The notes under the pieces are model-generated. The model did not search any database and was not told the origin of the DNA. It saw nothing but the letters and a program-made list of their open reading frames with translations. From Bacteroidaceae bacterium (GTDB lineage: Bacteria; Bacteroidota; Bacteroidia; Bacteroidales; Bacteroidaceae), in contig JAFXDG010000122.1 in NCBI GenBank assembly GCA_017521285.1, positions 1 to 54,024 of the forward strand: 54,024 nucleotides of DNA, written 5' to 3'. Shown in pieces: positions 1 through 8,590 of the stretch (positions are counted from its first letter, which is position 1; the number at the start of each line of letters is the position of its first letter). A program made the translations under genes and the position numbers.

Positions 1-64
1 CCATTTGGGAGCTGCGAGGGTTCTGCAAGGGCTCGTTTTGACACCTCGCAAAACCGTACGAGAC

Positions 65-301
65 CTACGGAATCGACCCGAACAGCCCATAGCCCATTAT
101 CACCTGCATCACTTTCCCTTGCTTGGCGTGTCGGTTCTTGATGGTGTACAACAACCCCTTCAGCGGATAACTGCCGCCCATACCATTTATCAATTCCATC
201 GCACGCCAGAAGATACCGGTGCCAATGTATCCCATCTCACTCTCCATACGCATCATGCGCTCATCCGTTGCCATATTGGCATAATGTTTGAACCAGTTCA
301 T
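65..301 (-). pseudogene. N-terminal fragment of a DUF4373-type protein
   Basis: From the ATG at 299-301 the product begins MNWFKHYANMATDERMMRME and continues through GYIGTGIFWRAMELI to GYGLFGSIP, then stops at 65-67. This matches the N-terminal domain of DUF4373 (Lin1244/Lin1753-like) proteins, found in accessory and mobile loci of Bacteroidota. Family members are several times longer, so 78 residues is only the first domain. Sequence beyond the stop, toward position 1, reads on without obvious family similarity. It is therefore probably a truncated remnant. The family call is from recognition of the motif, not a search. Confidence 0.55.
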
Positions 302-521
302 AATTTCATTTACAATTTCTTTCTTTTTTTGACAAAAGAACAGAAGAACAAAAGAGCTTGTCCTTATGTGCTTATGTCTAATTTCATTACTTTTGCAGCA
401 TTGCATCTGCAAAGTTCGGAATAGTCTGGAGAATGGTGTTCCCAAAATCCCGCAGTTTTGGGAACACTGTTAAAAAGATTAACCTATATAACAGAATATT
501 AACTAAAAAACAGGTAGAAAA

Positions 522-662
522 ATGAAAGAAACGGTTTTTCAAAGTCCCCAATTGGGGAAAATCATTAGTGAAATTATCGAACGTGAACAATTGGTTCGTT
601 ATCTGCATGCAGACGCCCACATGGGACACACCACAATAGCCAAATTAAAAAGGGGGAATTGA
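522..662 (+). CDS. small hypothetical protein, 46 aa
   Basis: An ORF starting MKETVFQSPQLGKIISEIIE and ending IAKLKRGN. It is mostly helical by composition (IISEIIERE) with a basic C-terminus, and the C-terminal part (MGHTTIAKLKRG) resembles the recognition region of a helix-turn-helix. It lies divergent from the DUF4373 fragment with an A/T-rich gap between them, and the next small ORF begins 2 bp after its stop. No family was recognised. It may be a small gene of the same accessory locus. Coding status rests only on length, the tandem arrangement and sensible composition. Confidence 0.4.
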   Translation: MKETVFQSPQLGKIISEIIEREQLVRYLHADAHMGHTTIAKLKRGN

Positions 663-664
663 GT

Positions 665-784
665 ATGCACACAATGGTGCGTTTCCTGACCGCCTTGCGC
701 TTGCGCACCGACCAGGAAACGTTGGAAGAGTTTGTCATCCACGCTCTGCGCTGTCTGTTTGACAAGGAGGAGGTGCAGAATTAA
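665..784 (+). CDS. small hypothetical protein, 39 aa
   Basis: It begins MHTMVRFLTALRLRTDQETL and ends KEEVQN. The composition is charged and amphipathic, and the ORF starts 2 bp after the preceding small ORF, which suggests translational coupling. The segment LRTDQETLEEFVIHALR would form a good amphipathic helix. No family was recognised and no partner domain is visible. The pair could be leftovers of a regulatory gene set accompanying DUF4373 proteins. Confidence 0.35.
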   Translation: MHTMVRFLTALRLRTDQETLEEFVIHALRCLFDKEEVQN

Positions 785-962
785 AAGTTATACTTGGAAC
801 TATGGCTGTTGGCTATGGCGATGGCTGTTGGCGATAGCTGATAGCGATGCCCCCTTCAACGCATCAACGTCTCAACGCATCAACCTTTGACTTTTGACCT
901 TAGAACCCACTCTTCACTCGTAGCTGTTTGAACGCTTCAACGTATCAACGTGTCTACGTCTC
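785..962. repeat. short degenerate direct repeats between genes
   Basis: The gap contains runs such as CAACGCATCAACG repeated with variations (about 857-890 and 931-955), and GGCTGTTGGC/GATGGCTGTTGGCGAT near 800-830. Similar 'TCAACGCTTCAACG' text recurs at about 23487-23502 behind the Maf gene. No gene or clear hairpin was seen. This is low-complexity intergenic repeat material of the kind scattered through Bacteroidales genomes. Confidence 0.5.
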
Positions 963-3416
963 TTATCCCTTGCAAATCTCATCCGCTGGATGGGCTGTTG
1001 CCGTCTTCCATACGCGCCACCCAATGCAGAGGGCCACGAGCAGGGCTATTACGAGGAAGATGCCCACATATATCCACCACGATATTTCGGTCTGCACCAC
1101 GTACTGCTCCAACCATGGCTTCATGCAGGCATAACCGATGGGGAAGGCCACGAGTGCCGCTACTCCTTGAAGAGTCATGTATTCGACAATGAACATATCC
1201 AAGATTTCCTTCGTCGTGGCACCGAACACTTTTCGCACGGCAATCTCTTTCCGACGTTGCTCGCAGGTGAGCATTATCATTGACCATACACCGAAGAGGG
1301 CGATGAGAATGCACGTACCAGCTGTGGTGAAAAGTAACATTTGCAGGTTCTTTTCCGATTCGAGAAGGTTTTCATATTCCTCCTCCACGTTTTGAAAATT
1401 GACTTGTATGCTCGAATTTTGGCTGAAGTGCTCTGTAAGTTCCTTTTTGCAAGTTTTCCATGTGCCTGGACTGTATTTGAATATGAGTCTGCGGTTGCTG
1501 AAACTCGTATCTTTTTCTTTGAGTATTATCGCCGGCTTCGCGGGTGTTGTGGGTCCAAAGTTCAGAAAGTCTTTGACTACACCGATAACATGATGGGGTC
1601 TATTCCTGAAATAGATGTTTTTTCCAACAGGTGAATCCCAATGAAACTGACGGGCAGCTGATTCGTTGAGGATAATGGCCCCTTCATCGTCGCCTTCTTC
1701 CAGAAAGCGTCCTTCTGTCAGTTGAAAGTTGTAGAAGCGAGCCAAACTCCCATCAAAATCCTTGAGAGCCAAAAAAGAGCATTTGTCCTTTATCATATCA
1801 GGGTTTCTCAGTACATTGACGGCCTCTTTCCCCATGTTGGAATCTTTCGCTCTTTGTTGCTGTCTCAAGTCATACTTGCCAATTTCATAGAATGAAGACA
1901 GGGTAGCCGGGAAGATTGGTAAATTTCGTATCACATCTGTTACATCGGGCTGTTGTTTCAGGTAATTGTATGCTTCTTCTACCGTTTCAGAATTTCGATT
2001 AAGCCAATCTGAAAAAGCACCGGGAAGCGCTTCTTCTGTCAAAGTGACTTCCATTATTCCCATATTTTTCCGTTCAAAGCCGATGTCGCTGTGGCGCATG
2101 GTGTCAATCTGCTTCATCATTACTGCGGTACAGAAACAGAACAGGATACTGATGCAGATTTGAAGGGAAATACTCAGTTTCCGAAAATTGCTATAGCTGA
2201 ACAGTCCCACCTTGTTTTGGAGAGAGTTCTGCAATGCCTGACGTCGGAAGAAACCAATGACTGGTGACGAGATGACTACTGACACGACCATCACAAGCAA
2301 CAGGTAAATGAATCCTTCGCGATAGACAAAACCAACCCCTTTGGGCAGTTCGGCAACTTGGCGGAACAAGGGTAAAGCGGCCTCTATCAGAAAAAGCCCA
2401 ATAATGAAAGCAATGGCCAGTACCAAAGTATATTCGACAAGAAACTGTATTGCCAGGTCCCACTTGGTGGCACCCATTACCGTACGCAAAGCTATCTCAC
2501 GCCGACGTATGAACAGGCGATTGATGAACATCGTCAGGTAGTTCAACAATCCGCATAGGATAAGCAATCCACCAGCCAAGGCAAACAGGTAAATATGGTT
2601 GATTTGCACGGCCATTTGGTCTGTGAAAAAACGATGTCTGAATTTCGTAATTGGAATAAATTCAAAGCCGCCTTCTGCTGAAACAGAGAATGGAAGGAAT
2701 TGATTATTCCCGATTTTGGTAGTGCCATGATAGTGGATGTTGAGCGTATCAATACGCTTGTTGACACTCTCCAACTGGGCTTGCGGAGAGAGGCGGACTG
2801 CATATTGAATATTTAAAATCTCGTCTGCATATTTGTTGGCACCAAGCAGGTCGAACGGGATGTTTGTATGCTCACCAATACCTTCTACAACAGCCGCTAT
2901 GGAGAGCCGTTCCGACTGTGCACTGTACAATTCTTTGCCTACAGGGTTTTCATCGCCCCAAATTTCGCGTGCTGTCTCTTGGGTAATGGCATATCCTCCG
3001 TCGTGACGCAGAAAATCATTGCTACCTTGAACAATGCGGATGTCGAAGAAATCCAAGAAAGTACTGTCGATCCCAATTGCTTGAAACAGACTTTGGTCTG
3101 CAAGAGGGATTTTTGAAGTTAGGAACTTCGTTTGTTCAACAATTTCAGGACAGTATTTATAGATGGAATCGCAAAATAAATTCGTGACAGGCCAATATAC
3201 TTCTTCCTTTTCCCCATAGACACTTCCATCCATTGTTAGGAAATGAATCCGCTCCGCATCGCGATGAAATGCGTCATACGTCGTTTCGTATTTTATCCAC
3301 ATGGCCGCCAAGGCAAAGCAGGCGAAGCCGACTCCCAAACTCACGATGCTGACCACTGATTGCAGGCGGTACTTTACTAATTGCTGCCAAGCAAGCTCAA
3401 GGTAATGTCTAATCAT
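963..3416 (-). CDS. orphan FtsX/MacB-type ABC transporter permease, 817 aa
   Basis: Inner-membrane permease with two FtsX modules. An N-terminal membrane segment (about residues 18-40) is followed by a long periplasmic MacB-like domain, three membrane spans around residues 275-395, a second span (about 415-440), another periplasmic domain and three C-terminal spans. The hallmark RRKEIAVRKVFGAT motif follows the first span of the last module. Such proteins work with a MacB/LolD-type ATPase in lipoprotein or peptide export or efflux. No ATPase is adjacent; the nearest is at 46052-46723, and the most similar protein is at 33650-36025. It lies downstream of the O-antigen-ligase-like gene on the same strand, with a 129-bp gap and a hairpin between them. 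Confidence 0.9.
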   Translation of the reverse strand: MIRHYLELAWQQLVKYRLQSVVSIVSLGVGFACFALAAMWIKYETTYDAFHRDAERIHFLTMDGSVYGEKEEVYWPVTNLFCDSIYKYCPEIVEQTKFLTSKIPLADQSLFQAIGIDSTFLDFFDIRIVQGSNDFLRHDGGYAITQETAREIWGDENPVGKELYSAQSERLSIAAVVEGIGEHTNIPFDLLGANKYADEILNIQYAVRLSPQAQLESVNKRIDTLNIHYHGTTKIGNNQFLPFSVSAEGGFEFIPITKFRHRFFTDQMAVQINHIYLFALAGGLLILCGLLNYLTMFINRLFIRRREIALRTVMGATKWDLAIQFLVEYTLVLAIAFIIGLFLIEAALPLFRQVAELPKGVGFVYREGFIYLLLVMVVSVVISSPVIGFFRRQALQNSLQNKVGLFSYSNFRKLSISLQICISILFCFCTAVMMKQIDTMRHSDIGFERKNMGIMEVTLTEEALPGAFSDWLNRNSETVEEAYNYLKQQPDVTDVIRNLPIFPATLSSFYEIGKYDLRQQQRAKDSNMGKEAVNVLRNPDMIKDKCSFLALKDFDGSLARFYNFQLTEGRFLEEGDDEGAIILNESAARQFHWDSPVGKNIYFRNRPHHVIGVVKDFLNFGPTTPAKPAIILKEKDTSFSNRRLIFKYSPGTWKTCKKELTEHFSQNSSIQVNFQNVEEEYENLLESEKNLQMLLFTTAGTCILIALFGVWSMIMLTCEQRRKEIAVRKVFGATTKEILDMFIVEYMTLQGVAALVAFPIGYACMKPWLEQYVVQTEISWWIYVGIFLVIALLVALCIGWRVWKTATAHPADEICKG

Positions 3417-3545
3417 AATTTTATTCCTTTTTATGGTTTGTTTTTAATTTGTCTTTTAATCCATGTATAGCGGGTATTTATCTCGCATTAGGGTGACGAG
3501 ATTATCTATCCCAAAAGAAATGAATAGTTAGTCTTGTAGAGCCAT

Positions 3546-5129
3546 TCACTCTCCCCTCTTGAAAGGGGGAAGTGGGAGAGTCCGCTTCTGCCATTTTCTC
3601 GCTTCAGTCTTTATTCTATTGATATTTTCCGAAGGTATTTTTACTGGTTTATCTATGATTTCCTGTGCCATAGAATCTGCTCTTACTGTATCACCTGCCT
3701 GTTGATAGAGTTTCAACAAACTGTGTAGCGGAACAAAGCGTACCGGGCACATGTTGGCAGCTAATTGGAAATGGTGTTCGGCCTCGTCGTAGCGGTTCAA
3801 TTCGTTGAGCAGTTCACCCTGCAGCAGTTCAAGGTCGTAGTCGGCCCAGTGGGTACGGCAACGTCGAGCAAAGTACAATGCCTCTTCGTGCCGGTCTGCC
3901 ATATACAGCTCGGCGGCATAGTTGTAGAGGAAATAGGGTTCGTTGCCCAATACGGGCATCAGTGCCTTGTAGCGCGGGAATGCCTCTTCGCTTCTTCCCG
4001 TCAGTGCCAGACGTGACACTTTCCCCCATTCCAATTCGGCACGGGTACGCTTCGCCACCCCATAAAGCAGGAGAGATGAAACACCGAACAGGACAATGCC
4101 CATTGTGTAGCGCACGGCCTTATGGGTGGGCAGGGTGATGGGGTAAGCCCCATGAAGCAGGATGTAACTGCCCCATACCAATACGACCCAAGTAAACGGA
4201 TAGGAGAACGGATAAGAGAAACACCCTAATACCCCGATTATAGCCAATGACATCAAGGCAAACCGTCCCTCTTCCGAAGGGGCTTTGCGGTAACTGTGTA
4301 TCATCAGCCATACATACAAGCCCAAGAACAACCATCCTACCATGCCGAAACATATCCCGATGGTCAGATACTCGTTGAAAACCGACTTTACATTGTCTGC
4401 CAACATGGAGAAATCGCTTTCGGGATGTACAGCTAACCATTCGGCTTGGTAGTCCATGTATTGGGCCTGTACTCCGCCCATGCCGTGACCGAACAAGGGT
4501 TTGTCCTTTACCATCTCCCACCCACAGCGGAGCATCAACAGCCGTCCGTCGGCAGAATCCTTCTTGGCCATATACATGATGGACATGAGCACTACACCTA
4601 TCCCTAACACCGCCAATTTTACCCAACGTTTCTTGATGAAGGTGAACATCCACCATGCCGCAGGGAGAAGTATTCCAGCAAGTATTCCTGTGCGGGATTC
4701 AGAAAGGAGCAATGCTGTGGCTATGAAAAGGGCCATCAGTACGCTTGCTCCTTTGAGAATCTTTCTCTCCCAAGTACGGAACAGATAGATGCAACACGGA
4801 ATCCCCACGCTGAGGCAGGCTGCTAATCCGGCAGGGTTGTCAAAACTTCCCACCACTCGATATGAAAAGTGGGAAGGACATAATCCTATTGCCTGTACAA
4901 TGGCATAGACGGCTTGGCAAAGGCAAAGGAATGCCACCGCCGTAAACGATGACAATCCTTTCATTCGCCTTTGCTTCCCTGACAGGATGAATAACCCTTC
5001 AATCATTCCCACCACTGCCACCATCCCCAATGTACAGAGCCATTTGGGCAGGATGTGTGTATCTGTCATCCCTGTGCAATAGGTGAAGATGGCGGCGATG
5101 GAGAGGAGGAAAAATAAGGCACTCATCAA
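3546..5129 (-). CDS. O-antigen ligase/Wzy-like membrane protein with TPR tail, 527 aa
   Basis: About ten hydrophobic spans fill residues 1-370, including the segment FDNPAGLAACLSVGIP and the large periplasmic loop before FNEYLTIGICFG typical of the Wzy_C/O-antigen ligase superfamily. Residues about 375-510 are soluble and repeat-like (TPR), with pairs such as DRHEEALYFARRC and NRYDEAEHHFQLA. Family members polymerise or ligate glycans at the periplasmic face. In Bacteroidota some sit in peptide/lipoprotein clusters with no glycan genes, as here, so the substrate is unknown. Its ATG overlaps the stop of the upstream lipoprotein gene by 4 bp (5126-5129), which indicates translational coupling. 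The C-terminal tail comes from a palindromic repeat. Confidence 0.8.
   Translation of the reverse strand: MMSALFFLLSIAAIFTYCTGMTDTHILPKWLCTLGMVAVVGMIEGLFILSGKQRRMKGLSSFTAVAFLCLCQAVYAIVQAIGLCPSHFSYRVVGSFDNPAGLAACLSVGIPCCIYLFRTWERKILKGASVLMALFIATALLLSESRTGILAGILLPAAWWMFTFIKKRWVKLAVLGIGVVLMSIMYMAKKDSADGRLLMLRCGWEMVKDKPLFGHGMGGVQAQYMDYQAEWLAVHPESDFSMLADNVKSVFNEYLTIGICFGMVGWLFLGLYVWLMIHSYRKAPSEEGRFALMSLAIIGVLGCFSYPFSYPFTWVVLVWGSYILLHGAYPITLPTHKAVRYTMGIVLFGVSSLLLYGVAKRTRAELEWGKVSRLALTGRSEEAFPRYKALMPVLGNEPYFLYNYAAELYMADRHEEALYFARRCRTHWADYDLELLQGELLNELNRYDEAEHHFQLAANMCPVRFVPLHSLLKLYQQAGDTVRADSMAQEIIDKPVKIPSENINRIKTEARKWQKRTLPLPPFKRGE
3549..3580 (-). terminator. palindromic repeat/hairpin at operon end
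   Basis: CTCTCCC (3549-3555) pairs with GGGAGAG (3574-3580), with a CCCC/GGGG inner stem. It starts immediately after the stop codon and extends into the last codons of the upstream gene, so the product ends in the repeat-derived tail PLPPFKRGE. It has no clear U-tract, so it may be a dispersed intergenic palindrome acting as a transcript end rather than a standard terminator. Confidence 0.45.
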
Positions 5130-5560
5130 TTATTCAATCTTTTGAGAAGTAAAGGTCGTTCTATATTCCAATAACGTTCTTTTGCAATCTTTATCAGACT
5201 GTCTTGATTCAACTGGTTAGCTGGATATTTTCCTTCTCCTAACCATTTCTTTACAACCAAGTTTGTCTCTTCCATTTGATACAAAATCACATCGTAATAA
5301 AGAGGGGGAATACCTCTTTTTTCAAACTCATCCTTCCCTACAGATAATTTCTGGCAATTGTCCTCTACGTACATCTTCTCATTGAGTACATCAAATAACT
5401 TTATCTTTAACTCAATTTGCTCCTTTGTCAATGTAGAATCAGGAATAGGCAAAATTGTTTGTTTCAGTAGCTTCTGATATTCATCTGAAGACAAAGATGT
5501 GTCAGATGGTTTTGTGCATCCAACGAAAGAAAGAAGTAAGAATAATAATGTATGTTTCAT
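5126..5560 (-). CDS. small hypothetical lipoprotein, 144 aa
   Basis: I chose the internal ATG at 5558-5560 because it gives a lipoprotein signal peptide, MKHTLLFLLLSFVGCTKPSD, with Cys at residue 15. An upstream start would add 37 residues lying inside the previous gene. The mature part is about 130 charged, helical residues ending KERYWNIERPLLLKRLNN. No family was recognised. It lies between a 236-residue lipoprotein gene (13-bp gap) and the O-antigen-ligase-like gene (4-bp overlap), so it is cotranscribed with them. Confidence 0.75.
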   Translation of the reverse strand: MKHTLLFLLLSFVGCTKPSDTSLSSDEYQKLLKQTILPIPDSTLTKEQIELKIKLFDVLNEKMYVEDNCQKLSVGKDEFEKRGIPPLYYDVILYQMEETNLVVKKWLGEGKYPANQLNQDSLIKIAKERYWNIERPLLLKRLNN

Positions 5561-5573
5561 TGCTTTCAAACAA

Positions 5574-6284
5574 TTAATTTGTACTTCCAACCCAAGCACA
5601 GGTTCCTCCATTACTATCACTTGTGGCATATTGTACTCCTCCGTTAACATTTGTAACAGAAAAACGTGCATTCATTGTTACATGCTGCCCTATTCCCGAT
5701 TTGATATCTTGTATGTCCCATGTTTCAGCAATGACTATTTGCATAGGCGATAGGGCAGCTTTTGAATAACAATCAAAATTAATCGATTTAATATATGATG
5801 GAACAAAAAAACCGTATTTGCCATATTCCTGTCCTGTTGTCGTAATTCTTCCACTGGGTATTTTCATGGCTTCATTACGCGTTTTTATACGAGAAATAGA
5901 ATATTTTGATACAGCTTCATTGTTATCATCATAGATGCATGTACTCACAACTACCTTTTTACCAGTATTTTTACAACTGTCAATGATTGCTGTCAATAAG
6001 CGATTGCCAACTGTTATTGAATTAAAAAGTTCATCGTAAGACTCTTCTGAGATACCACGTTCTACAGCTTCTTCCTTTGTAATGTTAATAACATATTGAT
6101 TGTTTATAAATTCAACGTAATGCCCCTCTATAAGAGGGTGTGTGTTTTCTTCACTATTATTTAAACTTCTAGTGTTATACCCACTATTGAATTCCGACTT
6201 AAATTCAAACGTGTCATCATATTCATTATTACATGATGAACAAATGATACATAAAGTGGCAAATAAAATTTGTTTAATTTTCAT
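5574..6284 (-). CDS. hypothetical lipoprotein, 236 aa
   Basis: The start MKIKQILFATLCIICSSCNN is a lipoprotein signal with the lipidated Cys at residue 18. The mature protein has a polar linker (SEENTHPLIEG), a helical region (TKEEAVERGISEESYDEL) and a C-terminal beta-rich part ending SDSNGGTCAWVGSTN. The region has lower GC than its neighbours. No known domain was recognised. It shares the element 'ERGI...Y' with the 144-aa lipoprotein downstream (KEEAVERGISEESYD here, KDEFEKRGIPPLYYD there), suggesting a shared short motif. It is probably secreted to the outer membrane as part of the transglutaminase operon. Confidence 0.75.
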   Translation of the reverse strand: MKIKQILFATLCIICSSCNNEYDDTFEFKSEFNSGYNTRSLNNSEENTHPLIEGHYVEFINNQYVINITKEEAVERGISEESYDELFNSITVGNRLLTAIIDSCKNTGKKVVVSTCIYDDNNEAVSKYSISRIKTRNEAMKIPSGRITTTGQEYGKYGFFVPSYIKSINFDCYSKAALSPMQIVIAETWDIQDIKSGIGQHVTMNARFSVTNVNGGVQYATSDSNGGTCAWVGSTN

Positions 6285-6340
6285 CGTTTTATAAATTTGT
6301 TGATTATTAATTTCTTACATTTATTTGGTCGTTGATATTC

Positions 6341-6397
6341 TTAATTTGCAGGTACAGCATCTAATGCCATCTTGAATGCCAACCATATTACATTCAT
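6341..6397 (-). CDS. possible 18-residue peptide ORF
   Basis: The ATG at 6395-6397 opens MNVIWLAFKMALDAVPAN, ending with TAA at 6341-6343. It lies in the 187-bp gap between the transglutaminase-like gene and the 236-aa lipoprotein gene, on the same strand, with AGG just before the ATG. The peptide is hydrophobic with one Lys and one Asp. It could be a peptide signal, a small modified product or a translational leader, or it could be chance. Only position and length support it. Confidence 0.25.
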   Translation of the reverse strand: MNVIWLAFKMALDAVPAN

Positions 6398-6471
6398 CCT
6401 GCGGGTGTGTTGTTCTTCTTTTCTCTCTTGATTTTTTTTGTTTTTTAATTATACGATGTATTTACCAATAT

Positions 6472-8451
6472 TTATTTATAGAATTGCTTTCCATCCTTGT
6501 ATTCAAAGATTCTTTCAGCGACTCCTCTTGTATGATTCCTGAGTAATAATAAGGCCTGTTTGGGAATACCCTGATAGACAATGGAGTCGGATGTCGATTT
6601 CTGTATTCCTTTTGAAATCCATTGTCCATTTTGGCATACAAGCAATTCATAAGTGTCCCCTTTGCGCACGAAGTTGTCGCGATTACGTGGTGTGTACATA
6701 ATCTTTCCTATACAAGTTGGTTTGTCAAGCTCAATGCCTGCCCATCCCCCATCGGGTTTGGGATGATTGTAGGACGTATCTGTCTTTTTATCGAAAACAT
6801 TGAAATAAGAATGTGAACCGTTTTTCCCTTCTTCAGGACCAATCACCTTTCCCCTGAGAGGAGTATTAATACTGTCTGTAGAATAGAAACCAACTTCTGA
6901 GACATCGCAATAACTTCCATCCTTTCCTTTATAACGGAGATATTTGTATTTCTTGGGATTGTTTATGTGTACCCTCGTACAAAGTCTTTCAGGGGCAACA
7001 GGAATCTGATGCAAAGTGTCTGCATCCTTAAAATCAGCACGATTGCTTCCTTCAAACACTCCGTCAGTCATTCTCCAGATGAAATACTCTGTCACCATAC
7101 TGAATTTGTTGAAAAGAGTTACGTCTTCAGTCTCTTCGCTTGGGGTGAAGAATGTTATCCGGCAACTGTCCTTCTCGAGCCAAAAGGGGTCGGAAAGCAT
7201 TGTGAAGTCTTCTTGTTCGGGGTGGTACCGGCCAATACAGTAGGTCACTTCACCATGACATTCTTCAAAGGTGATGGTATCTCCCTCAAATCGTGCAAAA
7301 TCAACAGGTTCCCAAAAGAAACGGTTGGACATGCAAAGATAGAGCAGTTCCTCTTCATTGACATCAATCCCGGCATCCAGCAACTGATTGCGTGATATTT
7401 TCAAATCCCAACATTTGTCTTTGGCATACACATGAGTCACATCCTTGAAACATGGATATTGGAAAGTATAATACAATTCTTTCGTAGGGGACGCCAGCTG
7501 TTTCATCATCTCTTTGTTGACACTGAATGTCTGCCGGTACATCTTGCCATAGAGGTCACGGATCAAGTTACAGTGAAAAATGCGCCCCATCCGGTAAAGG
7601 ATGGAGAAATAATAGCTACGCCCGTCAATATCTTCGATGAAGTTAATGTAATGAGCCGCATTGTTGTTGCCACGTACAGGAGTAAAATCAATGCCACATG
7701 GTATGCCCAAAGCCCGGCACACATACACCAACATATCAGACATATCCAAGCAGCTGCCTCCGCGAGTATCTACAATACTGGGCCCAATCCTTACTTCAGA
7801 AGCTATTTCCTCGGTGAAATATACCGGCTTTTTCAGAATGGAATCCATGAGGACTGTCAATACATACGTCGGACGTTGTTTATTGGAATCGTTAGGAAGT
7901 GCATCAATGATGGGTTGGAACTGGTTGTAGATTTTTTCCCGCCATGGTTTCAACTCTTCATTCCCAACTCGGTATGGAAGAACATATTCACAGAATTGTT
8001 CGAAAGTTACATTCTTGCCCCATGGCTGTTCTCGCCACACCTTGAAAGCCCAGTCTATGTTTTCAATCAGGTAATCGGGATTGATGTAGATGTCACTTTG
8101 AAAGTGTGGATTCTTCACACCACAGTATCCATAGCGTCGGACAACAGAGTCCAAAGACTGGAATTGGGTGTATTTCCCTGACCCGAACAATTGGTATGCC
8201 AATTTTTGAGGTTCCAAATCTGTGCAAACCGCTCCTTCGTGATAGGGCAAGTTATCAATCAAGAACTCTGCCGCACGCAGTTTCAGCGTATCATCTTTAC
8301 AATAATCTAAAACCCGCTGAAGTTCCGGGTTCATTTTTAAGATTTCATCGCGTGAAACAAAACTTTCACTATGCTCATGGCATCCTATTGTGAGAATGCA
8401 CAAACATGATACAAAAAGGTGTTTAATCGTCATTATTCTATAGTGCTTCAT
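6472..8451 (-). CDS. transglutaminase-like lipoprotein with C-terminal discoidin-like domain, 659 aa
   Basis: A lipoprotein signal (MTIKHLFVSCLCILTIGC, starting at residue 7) suggests the second ATG at 8431-8433 may be the real start; both are possible. A transglutaminase-core region covers about residues 210-300, with the Cys in TRGGSCLDMSDMLVYVCRAL and the His in NNAAHYINFIEDIDG arranged like the papain-type Cys-His pair. The C-terminal 130 residues (from about 525) are beta-rich, with WAGIELDKPTCIGKI, like F5/8 type C (discoidin) domains. It is the first gene of a leftward operon with two lipoproteins and an O-antigen-ligase-like protein. Its promoter carries two copies of the 16-bp palindrome shared with the LuxI/LuxR pair. 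Role: outer-membrane surface or periplasmic enzyme, substrate unknown. Confidence 0.8.
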   Translation of the reverse strand: MKHYRIMTIKHLFVSCLCILTIGCHEHSESFVSRDEILKMNPELQRVLDYCKDDTLKLRAAEFLIDNLPYHEGAVCTDLEPQKLAYQLFGSGKYTQFQSLDSVVRRYGYCGVKNPHFQSDIYINPDYLIENIDWAFKVWREQPWGKNVTFEQFCEYVLPYRVGNEELKPWREKIYNQFQPIIDALPNDSNKQRPTYVLTVLMDSILKKPVYFTEEIASEVRIGPSIVDTRGGSCLDMSDMLVYVCRALGIPCGIDFTPVRGNNNAAHYINFIEDIDGRSYYFSILYRMGRIFHCNLIRDLYGKMYRQTFSVNKEMMKQLASPTKELYYTFQYPCFKDVTHVYAKDKCWDLKISRNQLLDAGIDVNEEELLYLCMSNRFFWEPVDFARFEGDTITFEECHGEVTYCIGRYHPEQEDFTMLSDPFWLEKDSCRITFFTPSEETEDVTLFNKFSMVTEYFIWRMTDGVFEGSNRADFKDADTLHQIPVAPERLCTRVHINNPKKYKYLRYKGKDGSYCDVSEVGFYSTDSINTPLRGKVIGPEEGKNGSHSYFNVFDKKTDTSYNHPKPDGGWAGIELDKPTCIGKIMYTPRNRDNFVRKGDTYELLVCQNGQWISKGIQKSTSDSIVYQGIPKQALLLLRNHTRGVAERIFEYKDGKQFYK

Positions 8452-8486
8452 ATTTTTTAATTAATTGATTTGTTCGTTTCGCGCTG

Positions 8487-8571
8487 CAAAAGTACAAAGT
8501 ATATAAATACCCCCTTGTCACACAAAAGTGTGATTCTGCATTTCGGAATGAAAAATCACACAAAAGTGGAC
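8487..8571 (-). promoter_or_regulatory. promoter of transglutaminase operon with two 16-bp palindromes
   Basis: On the minus strand a -7 element TACTTTTG (8494 to 8487) fits TAnnTTTG. A perfect palindrome, TCACACAAAAGTGTGA, lies at 8518-8533, 23 bp upstream. A second copy, TCACACAAAAGTGGAC, lies at 8556-8571; centre-to-centre distance is 38 bp. No -33 TTTG is seen at normal distance, so activator dependence is likely. The inferred start site places the proximal palindrome near -42. Confidence 0.75.
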
Positions 8572-8590
8572 TATGTGAAAAAGTGTTTAA

